Shown one piece after another: positions 30,980-37,353 of a stretch of DNA of 37,353 nt. The DNA lies in contig CALXES010000006.1 in assembly GCA_944387385.1 (NCBI GenBank), positions 1 through 37,353 of the forward strand, read 5' to 3'. Positions within the stretch are counted from its first letter, which is position 1, and the number at the start of each line of letters is the position of its first letter. The notes beneath the pieces are model-generated. The model was not told the origin of the DNA. It saw only the letters and a program-made list of their open reading frames with translations, and ran no database searches. This DNA is from an uncultured Clostridia bacterium (lineage in GTDB: Bacteria; Bacillota; Clostridia; TANB77; CAG-465). Made by a program: the position numbers and the translations under genes.

Positions 30980-31855
30980 GTGAATATGAGTGAAAAGTAT
31001 ATTGATCTTCACGTTCATACAAATTATTCTGATGGTTTTGATAGTATAGAAGAAGTACTAAAAAAAGCAAAAGAGAATAATGTTGGAGTAATATCATTAA
31101 CAGAACATTATAATATATCTTCATATAAACTTGCTTGTGACATGGCAAGAAAAGATATAGAGGTTATACCAGGAATAGAGATTGGCACAGATATGTCTAA
31201 ATATTCAGATGGAAAAAAGCATGTATGCCATATTTTAGGATACTTTGTATCAAAGGATATTTGTAAATTACTAGATTTATATGAGATAGATAGATATAAA
31301 TGTGTTACACAGACTCTAAAACTTTTAAATAGCAATAATATAGATATAAGTGTTAAAGATGTAATAGAAAATGCAAAAGATAGGAGAAGTATTGGTCGTT
31401 TTGATATAGCGATTACTTTAATGAAAATGGGATATGTAAAATCTGTGCAAGAAGCTTATGGAAAATATCTAGATCATGGAGGAAATAGCTATGTTCAAAG
31501 AGAAAAACTTACACCAATTGAATTAATAAAAAAGATACGTGAGTTTGGCGGAGTTGCTGTACTTGCTCATCCAAGAAGTTTAAGGTTTAATGTTGAACAA
31601 GAGGAGTTATTTATTAAAGAATTAGTTGATGCAGGACTTGCAGGAATAGAGGTATATAATCCAAATAATAGTAATGTATGTAGAAAACGCCTTTTAAGTT
31701 ATTGTATTAAATATGATATTGTACCAACTGTAGGAAGTGATTATCATGGAGGAAAAAGAAAGCCGATTATTGAAATTGGAAGAGGGATTAATGATAATTT
31801 GAATGTATCAGATATGACTATAGTAGATAGATTAAAAGAGAGAATAATTAACTAG
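30980..31855 (+). CDS. PHP-domain metal-dependent phosphoesterase
   Basis: About 291 residues. The PHP motifs are in order: YIDLHVHTNYSDG (H-x-H), ISLTEHYNIS, an E in PGIEIG, CHILGYF, LAHPRSL, and VGSDYHGG. This resembles the YciV/TrpH type that acts on 3',5'-bisphosphonucleotides or RNA 5' ends, with a similar insertion between motifs. GTG 30980 lies 6 bases past AAGGAG and is preferred; ATG 30986 is possible. A promoter precedes it and a terminator follows, so it is a single-gene unit. Confidence 0.88.
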   Translation: MNMSEKYIDLHVHTNYSDGFDSIEEVLKKAKENNVGVISLTEHYNISSYKLACDMARKDIEVIPGIEIGTDMSKYSDGKKHVCHILGYFVSKDICKLLDLYEIDRYKCVTQTLKLLNSNNIDISVKDVIENAKDRRSIGRFDIAITLMKMGYVKSVQEAYGKYLDHGGNSYVQREKLTPIELIKKIREFGGVAVLAHPRSLRFNVEQEELFIKELVDAGLAGIEVYNPNNSNVCRKRLLSYCIKYDIVPTVGSDYHGGKRKPIIEIGRGINDNLNVSDMTIVDRLKERIIN

Positions 31856-31866
31856 TTAAATTTTTG

Positions 31867-31898
31867 AAAAGAACAATTTTTTGTTCTTTTCTTTTTTT
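31867..31898 (+). terminator. Terminator of the PHP gene
   Basis: A 10-bp perfect stem (31867-31876 with 31881-31890), 4-nt loop, T-run. Confidence 0.85.
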
Positions 31899-32017
31899 AA
31901 TTTGTGAATTTGTGTGTTTTAATAGTCAAACTTTGTGGATTTTTGAGGAGTTTTTCTATCTTGATTTTGACATTTATATATTATATAATTTTAACTGTAA
32001 TAAAAAGGAGTAATTTT

Positions 32018-33544
32018 ATGGAAAAGTATAATGTAAGGGAATATATAGACTTATTAAAGGAAGAAAATATTTTATCTAAAACAATTAAATGTGAGAATAT
32101 ATTAGATAAAGAAGTTAATTTAGTATCATATAATTCAAAAGAAGTTGAAGAAAATACATTATTTATTGTAAAAGGGGTATTATTTAAAGATGAATATCTT
32201 AAAGAAGCAATAGATAACGGTGTATTTGTATATGTTAGCGAGAAAGAATTTAATGTAGATATACCATGTATTTTAGTAAGTGATATAAGAAAAGCTTTAT
32301 CTTGTATGTCAGCAATGTATTTTAATTATCCTGGTGAAAAAATAAATATAATCGGTGTGGGTGGAACAAAGGGAAAATCTACTACTACATATTATATAAA
32401 GTCTGTATTAGATGAATATTCAAAAGCAATTGGTAAAAAAGATACAGCTGTTTTATCTTCAATAGATACCTATGATGGAGTTGAAAATTTTGAGTCTCAT
32501 ATTACAACGCCAGAGTCATATGATATTCATAAACATTTTTTTAATGCTTTAAATTCTGGTATGGAAAATGTAGTTATGGAAGTATCATCGCAAGCTTTAA
32601 AAATAGAAAGAGTATCAGATGTTTTTTTTGATATAGGTATATTTATGAATATTAGTGAAGATCATATAAGTGAGATAGAGCATCCAACATTTGAAGATTA
32701 TTATAATTCTAAATTAAAGATGTTTAAAAATACTAAAAATGCTATTGTTAATTTAGATGCAGATTTAGCTTTAAATACTTTAGCAGTTGCAAGAAGAGAT
32801 AGTGCAAGAGCTTTTACTTTTTCTATGAAGACAAAAGATGCAGACTTTTATGCTTATGATATCAAAAAAGATGGATTTAATACAATTTTTAAAGTACATA
32901 CTCCAACATATGATGAAGAATTTAAGCTTACTATGCCTGGATTATTTAATGTTGAAAATGCACTAGCAACAATAGCTGCAACATATCTTATGGATGTGCC
33001 TGTAAAGTATATAAAAAGAGGGTTAGAAATTGCAAGATCTAGTGGTAGAATGGAAGTTTTTCATACAAAAGATATGAAGATAATTGTACTTGTAGATTAT
33101 GCGCATAATAAACTAAGTTTTGAAAAATTATTTTCTTCGGTAAAAGAAGAATATCCAGAAAGAAGAATTGTGTCTATATTTGGATGCCCTGGTAAAAAGG
33201 CGTTACTAAGAAGAAAAGATTTAGGAATTATTGCAGGACAAAATTCAGATTTTGTATATATAGTTGCAGAAGATCCTGGTGCTGAACCTGTAATAGACAT
33301 TTCAAATGATATAGCAAAATATGTAAAACAGTATACAAATAACTATGCTTTAATAGAAGAAAGAGGAGAAGCAATAGAAGACGCTATTTTAAATGCAGAA
33401 AAAGAGGAGAAGCCAACAATTATATTACTTACTGGAAAAGGAAGAGAGACTAGGCAAAAATATGGTAATGATTATTTACCTTGTATATCAGATGTAGAGT
33501 ATACTGAAAAATTTTTGGAAGAGTATGATAAAAGACATAATTAA
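32018..33544 (+). CDS. MurE-like Mur ligase paralogue
   Basis: The 508-residue ATP-dependent ligase has MurE layout: an N-terminal domain with SYNSKEVEENTLFIVKG, the ATP site GVGGTKGKSTTTYY, ITTPESYDIH, MEVSSQALKIERV, and a C-terminal domain with VDYAHNKLSFEKLF. Canonical MurE recognises meso-DAP by a D-N-P-R loop; here that place reads AEDPGAEPV, so the DAP-binding Arg is missing and another substrate is likely. Such paralogues are seen in clostridia, beside a true MurE elsewhere. ATG 32018 follows AAAAAGGAG. The next gene, an arginase-family enzyme, follows after 15 bases. Confidence 0.85.
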   Translation: MEKYNVREYIDLLKEENILSKTIKCENILDKEVNLVSYNSKEVEENTLFIVKGVLFKDEYLKEAIDNGVFVYVSEKEFNVDIPCILVSDIRKALSCMSAMYFNYPGEKINIIGVGGTKGKSTTTYYIKSVLDEYSKAIGKKDTAVLSSIDTYDGVENFESHITTPESYDIHKHFFNALNSGMENVVMEVSSQALKIERVSDVFFDIGIFMNISEDHISEIEHPTFEDYYNSKLKMFKNTKNAIVNLDADLALNTLAVARRDSARAFTFSMKTKDADFYAYDIKKDGFNTIFKVHTPTYDEEFKLTMPGLFNVENALATIAATYLMDVPVKYIKRGLEIARSSGRMEVFHTKDMKIIVLVDYAHNKLSFEKLFSSVKEEYPERRIVSIFGCPGKKALLRRKDLGIIAGQNSDFVYIVAEDPGAEPVIDISNDIAKYVKQYTNNYALIEERGEAIEDAILNAEKEEKPTIILLTGKGRETRQKYGNDYLPCISDVEYTEKFLEEYDKRHN

Positions 33545-33559
33545 TAAGAAGGAGATAAT

Positions 33560-34429
33560 ATGAAAGAAATAGATATAATAAATGCTTGTACAGATTTGGG
33601 AGTAGCAGTTGATGGAGCATGTCTTGGTCCAAATGAACTAACTAAAGATTTAAAGGGAAAAAATTTAAGAGCAATATATAAAATATATGCTGATGAGGAA
33701 AATAAAGAAAAGGATAGAGATAATAAAAAGAAGAACTTGATAAAATTAAATGAATTTAATGAAAAACTATATAAAACAGTTTTAGATGTTATAGATAAAA
33801 ATCATTTTCCACTTACAATTGGTGGAGATCATAGCTTAGTTATTGCTTCTGCTTTGGCTTCAATTAAGAAAAATAAATCACTTGGTATTATTTGGATTGA
33901 TGCGCATGGAGATTTTAATACTTTTGATACAACAATAACAGGTAATATACATGGACTTCCACTAGCAGCAATTGCTGGTTATGAAAAAAAGGACCTTGTT
34001 GGTTTTCATACAGCAAATACATATTTGCCTCAAAATACTGTTATAGTTGGAGGAAGAGATATTGACCCACTTGAAGAAGAAAATTTAAAAGATGCAGGTG
34101 TTACAGTTTTTTCTACTGAAGAGATACATAAAAGGGGAATGAGTGCTGTAATGGAAGATGCAATAAAAATTGCGTGTGATGGTACAGAAGGTATGCATAT
34201 AAGCTATGATTTAGATGTAATTGATCCGAAACTTTGTCCTGGAGTATCAGTACCAGCTGTAAATGGAATTACTTTAGAAGAAGCATATGATGCTGTAGAT
34301 GAGATAATAAAACACAAAGATAAATTAAAGTCATTAGATTTAGTTGAATTTAATCCTTTAAAAGATGTGGATAATAAAACAAAGATAATTGCTAAAACTA
34401 TTTTAAAAAGTTTAATAAACAATATATAA
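33560..34429 (+). CDS. Arginase-family ureohydrolase
   Basis: The 289-residue enzyme has the manganese-binding motifs: IGGDHSLVIA (His), WIDAHGDFNT (Asp, His, Asp), and ISYDLDVIDP (two Asp), with EFNPLKD at the C-terminus. Arginases split arginine to ornithine and urea; agmatinases and formiminoglutamases share the motifs. The spacing and ending resemble the RocF arginase group, and the sequence VSVPAVNGI after DVIDP fits the family loop. It is probably in one operon with the preceding Mur ligase paralogue; that partnership is unexplained. Confidence 0.85.
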   Translation: MKEIDIINACTDLGVAVDGACLGPNELTKDLKGKNLRAIYKIYADEENKEKDRDNKKKNLIKLNEFNEKLYKTVLDVIDKNHFPLTIGGDHSLVIASALASIKKNKSLGIIWIDAHGDFNTFDTTITGNIHGLPLAAIAGYEKKDLVGFHTANTYLPQNTVIVGGRDIDPLEEENLKDAGVTVFSTEEIHKRGMSAVMEDAIKIACDGTEGMHISYDLDVIDPKLCPGVSVPAVNGITLEEAYDAVDEIIKHKDKLKSLDLVEFNPLKDVDNKTKIIAKTILKSLINNI

Positions 34430-34455
34430 TAACGAGCACTTTAGTGCTCGTTATT
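34428..34455. terminator. Hairpin between convergent genes
   Basis: A long palindrome (CGAGCAC and its complement with flanking AATAA/TTATT) centred at 34441-34442. The T-tail is weak, but position between the convergent arginase and Lon genes fits a bidirectional terminator. Confidence 0.6.
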
Positions 34456-34490
34456 AATATAAGTAACTTTTATTTATACTAGAATTCTTA

Positions 34491-36902
34491 TTAATTAAAT
34501 TTTGCACTATTTTGTGCATATTTTTTTAGTTTCTCTGATACTAAGCAATTTATACTTCCAACTGGATATTTTCCATTTTCATCTAGTTTACCAGCATCGA
34601 CGCCAGTTAGTATTTCTATACCTTCATCAATGGTACTTACAGGATAGATGTGGAATTTATTTTCTTTAACAGCATCTATAACCTCATTACTTAATGTAAG
34701 GTTTTTGACATTTTGATAAGGAATTAATACTCCGTTTTCTCCATTTAGCCCTTTTTCTTTACATACTTTGAAAAATCCTTCGATTTTATCTGTAACACCA
34801 CCAATTGGTTGAATTTCACCTTTTTGATTTACTGAGCCGGTTACTGCAAGACTTTGATTTATTGGAATATCAGAAAGTGAAGAAAGTATTGCATAAAGCT
34901 CAGTTGAAGAAGCACTATCACCATCTACTGGATTATATAATTGCTCAAAGCATAAACTAGCGGTAAGAGATAGAGGAACTTCCTGTGCATATTTTTCACC
35001 AATGTATGCAGATAGAATGTATACACCTTTAGAGTGAGTTGTACCACTCATTGCAACTTCACGTTCTATGTTTAAAACACCACTTTTTCCTATATATGTA
35101 TTTGCAGTAATTCTAACAGGTTGACCAAAACAACAATCTCCAGTTACAGCAATTGTAAGACCATTTATTTGGCCAACTTTTGAGCCACTAGTTGAAATTA
35201 TTATATCTCCTTGTCTTATCATTTTGTTATATGCATCATTATATTTTGAAAATCTTTTTGCTTTAGATTCTAAAGCTTTTTTTACTTCTACATCAGATAT
35301 TACTTTTTTTCTATTTGTTGTTGCAACAAAATTAGATTCAATTATAATATCTGATATATCTTGCATTATAGCAGTAAGTTTATTTTGGTTTCCTGCACAT
35401 CTTGAACTATATTCAACGATTTCTTTTACTCCTTCCTTATTAAAAGGTAAAAGAGAGTCTCTTTTACAGACATATGCTATAAATTGGATTAATTTTTTTA
35501 CATTTTCTTTATTTCTATCATAGTTATCATCAAAATCTGCTTTAACTTTAAAAAGCTTTTTAAAATCTGCATCTTTTGCACAAAGTTGTTGATAATGTAG
35601 TTCAGAGCCTATTAATATTACTTGCATATTAATTGGAATAGGTTCTGGCTTTAATGATAGAATTGTTATTGGTTGATTAATATCCCTAGAGCTATCAATT
35701 GATAATTCCTGATTTCTAAGTACACGTTTGAAAGCTTCCCATGTTGGAGCACTGACAAGTAAGTCACGTACATTTATTATTAAATATCCGCCATTTGCTT
35801 TATGTACAAGTCCAGGTTTTAGCATACTGTAATTTGTCTTAGTTCCTTGTGGAGTAGTTTCAAATTCAAGTTTTCCAAATAAGTCAAAATAATTTGGATT
35901 CTTACAAAGTATAACTGGTGCATGTTGTAATCTATCATTATTTATTACTAGATTTACCCTATAATTTTCCCAAGGTTTTTGATTTTTTCTTTGCATCATC
36001 TGTTGCATCATATATGGATTTGTTACATTTCTCATATCTTTTTCAAAGTTGTTTTTCTTAAATAAATCAACGTTTTTAACAACGTCACTTTGAATAGAAT
36101 ATAAGAAATTTTGTATTTTAAGATTTTTTTTGTATTTAATTTTTAAATCACTCATACATTGTGTAACAGCAAATGTTGCTAGATTGTTTTCCCATTCTTT
36201 TAAAACTTGTTCACATTTTTTATCTAATGCGTCAATTTCTTTTAATACTTGTAGAGTCTGTTCTTGAATTTCAGGGCTTTTTTCTTCAAAGTATTTTTTT
36301 GTTTTTTCATCTAATACTTTAAATGATTTTTCATCTAAAACAACACCATTATGAACAGGAGAAAAGTAGATACCGTTTTCAGTGTTTCTTACTTTAAATC
36401 CTTTTTCATAAGTAGATTTATCAAATTCACGCATTATATTTTCTTTTGCTCTTTTGTATCTGTCAATTATAGTTTTCTTTTCTTTTTCGTACATATCTCC
36501 AGTAAGTTCTTTATTTATTCTTGTTGTGATAGAATTAATAAACCTATTCATATCTTGTTTAAATTCCATTCCTTCACCAGGCTCTAGTGCAATTGCAATA
36601 GGTTCCAATGGATTTTCAAAATTATTTATATAACAATAGTCTTTAGGAACAGGCATTTTTTCACTTAAAGAATTTACTACAGATAGTGCGTATGCAGTTT
36701 TTCCTATACCTAATGTACCAGATATGTATAAGTTAAATCCTTTTTGTGGTATTTGCATAGCAGACTTTATAGCCTCAAGTGCTCTTTCTTGACCTATAAT
36801 ACCGTTAAAAGGTTCAACTTCTTCAGTTGTATTAAATTTTAATGAGTCAATATTAAAAGAATTTTTTAGGCTACTTGCTTTTAGCTCTTTTACTTTCTTC
36901 AT
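34491..36902 (-). CDS. Lon-like ATP-dependent protease (AAA+ family S16)
   Basis: The 803-residue protease starts MKKVKELKASSLKN after GGAGG; a reading from 36920 starts inside that site. An AAA+ part has the Walker A SGTLGIGKTAYAL and later KANGGYLIINVRDLL (Walker B region) and a long coiled insertion. The C-terminal S16 domain has the catalytic Ser in VDGDSASSTELYA and the Lys in GGVTDKIEGFF. It is the LonB-like/YcbZ form, without the N-terminal substrate domain of LonA. It degrades damaged or regulatory proteins; targets are unknown. It is divergent from the last gene and ends convergently with the arginase gene. Confidence 0.9.
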   Translation of the reverse strand: MKKVKELKASSLKNSFNIDSLKFNTTEEVEPFNGIIGQERALEAIKSAMQIPQKGFNLYISGTLGIGKTAYALSVVNSLSEKMPVPKDYCYINNFENPLEPIAIALEPGEGMEFKQDMNRFINSITTRINKELTGDMYEKEKKTIIDRYKRAKENIMREFDKSTYEKGFKVRNTENGIYFSPVHNGVVLDEKSFKVLDEKTKKYFEEKSPEIQEQTLQVLKEIDALDKKCEQVLKEWENNLATFAVTQCMSDLKIKYKKNLKIQNFLYSIQSDVVKNVDLFKKNNFEKDMRNVTNPYMMQQMMQRKNQKPWENYRVNLVINNDRLQHAPVILCKNPNYFDLFGKLEFETTPQGTKTNYSMLKPGLVHKANGGYLIINVRDLLVSAPTWEAFKRVLRNQELSIDSSRDINQPITILSLKPEPIPINMQVILIGSELHYQQLCAKDADFKKLFKVKADFDDNYDRNKENVKKLIQFIAYVCKRDSLLPFNKEGVKEIVEYSSRCAGNQNKLTAIMQDISDIIIESNFVATTNRKKVISDVEVKKALESKAKRFSKYNDAYNKMIRQGDIIISTSGSKVGQINGLTIAVTGDCCFGQPVRITANTYIGKSGVLNIEREVAMSGTTHSKGVYILSAYIGEKYAQEVPLSLTASLCFEQLYNPVDGDSASSTELYAILSSLSDIPINQSLAVTGSVNQKGEIQPIGGVTDKIEGFFKVCKEKGLNGENGVLIPYQNVKNLTLSNEVIDAVKENKFHIYPVSTIDEGIEILTGVDAGKLDENGKYPVGSINCLVSEKLKKYAQNSAKFN

Positions 36903-36951
36903 ATATATAATTACCTCCATGTTTGTCTTTTGTATCCTATTTTCATTGTAT

Positions 36952-36980
36952 AGTATATGAAAAAAATATTCAACTGATTA
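36952..36980 (-). promoter_or_regulatory. Promoter of the Lon-like protease gene
   Basis: Read on the minus strand: TTGAAT, 17-bp spacer, TACAAT, about 50 bases before the start at 36902. Coordinates are approximate to a base or two. Confidence 0.65.
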
Positions 36981-37037
36981 AATAAAAAAAATATATTTAC
37001 TAATAAAGTTCGAAAAATGTAAAAAATATGAAAAGTA

Positions 37038-37066
37038 TTTACTTTAATTTTATTTAGTTGTATAAT
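37038..37066 (+). promoter_or_regulatory. Promoter of the last gene
   Basis: TTTACT (37038-37043), 17-bp spacer, TATAAT (37061-37066), 30 bases before ATG 37097. Confidence 0.75.
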
Positions 37067-37096
37067 AAAAATGAAAAAAATACTGGGAGGTAAAAT

Positions 37097-37353
37097 ATGA
37101 AAAAAAGATGGATAATATTTATACTTGCTATAGTTGCTATTGCAGTACTTGTAACGGTAGCAGTTTTATATTTTAACGAAAAGAAACAAAATGATTTACT
37201 TACAAGTGAAATAAATAGTTTATCTGAGACTAATACAAATACTGAGGTTAAATGTGAAGGACAATATGGTATTGTTGAAAAACTCGTAAAAGAGGATTAT
37301 AAATTATATATTGAATCAGTAAATAAACTAAGAGAAAATTATGAGAGCTTGTC
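37097..37353 (+). CDS. Membrane-anchored protein, partial (cut by window end)
   Basis: After GGGAGG, an open frame reads MKKRWIIFILAIVAIAVLVT and further membrane-helix residues to about 26, then a Lys/Asn/Glu-rich outside part (TEVKCEGQYGIVEKLVKEDY) that is still open at the last base. At 85 visible residues it has no lipobox in the membrane helix. The family is not recognised. The opening resembles small clostridial anchored proteins of unknown role. Confidence 0.75.
   Translation, partial: MKKRWIIFILAIVAIAVLVTVAVLYFNEKKQNDLLTSEINSLSETNTNTEVKCEGQYGIVEKLVKEDYKLYIESVNKLRENYESL

Noticed and set aside
1..37353. CRISPR array, retron or diversity-generating retroelement
   Set aside because: No regularly spaced repeat-spacer series, cas gene or reverse transcriptase is visible on either strand.

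Overview
The window is AT-rich chromosomal DNA from a low-GC member of the Bacillota, most likely an uncultured clostridial lineage. This rests on the gene set (RadA-DisA, CarD, IspH, an L10 leader, a Clostridium-like tmRNA tag ending AMAA), strong AGGAGG-type ribosome binding sites, near-consensus TTGACA/TATAAT promoters with 17-bp spacers, and an almost exclusive choice of TAA and TAG stops. The species is an inference; nothing here fixes it.

Layout. 1-8300: tRNA-Gly(UCC) and its terminator, a broken PAP2 phosphatase remnant, then single-gene units: ASCH protein, cupin, MazG-like pyrophosphohydrolase, a membrane-anchored serpin-like protein, an SDR epimerase, a Nudix protein, a type IIA calcium P-type ATPase and a PlsC-like acyltransferase. 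8400-9800: a Nudix gene overlapping an OGG1-type 8-oxoguanine glycosylase. 9847-13190: rpmG-secE-nusG-rplK-rplA-[L10 leader]-rplJ-rplL, closed by a terminator with no rpoB behind it. 13190-14220: two unknown minus-strand genes, followed by ssrA (tmRNA).

14683-21509 is a 6.8-kb mobile element integrated into the 3' end of ssrA, bounded by a 21-bp direct repeat. It carries a tyrosine recombinase, a CHAP-type lysin interrupted by an in-frame TGA, two unrelated membrane-anchored proteins of unknown function, an Xre regulator with an ImmA-like metalloprotease, several very small genes, two short promoter-terminator units, and a perfect 33-bp inverted repeat that encloses all cargo but not the integrase. 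No capsid, tail, terminase, replication or conjugation gene is visible, so it is a small satellite, an integrative element or a decayed prophage. It is the most promising place for undescribed biology here.

21510-37353: the palindromic terminator that probably served ssrA before insertion, a DedA protein, an unknown anchored protein, radA-disA, a secreted SpaA-like protein, an isoprenoid/wall-lipid operon (ispH - prenyl synthase - HD protein - uppS) followed by carD, a PHP-domain phosphoesterase, a Mur-ligase paralogue with an arginase-family gene, a Lon-like protease, and the start of an anchored protein cut by the window end. Themes are nucleotide-pool and DNA maintenance (MazG, two Nudix, OGG, RadA, DisA), translation, and envelope precursor supply.
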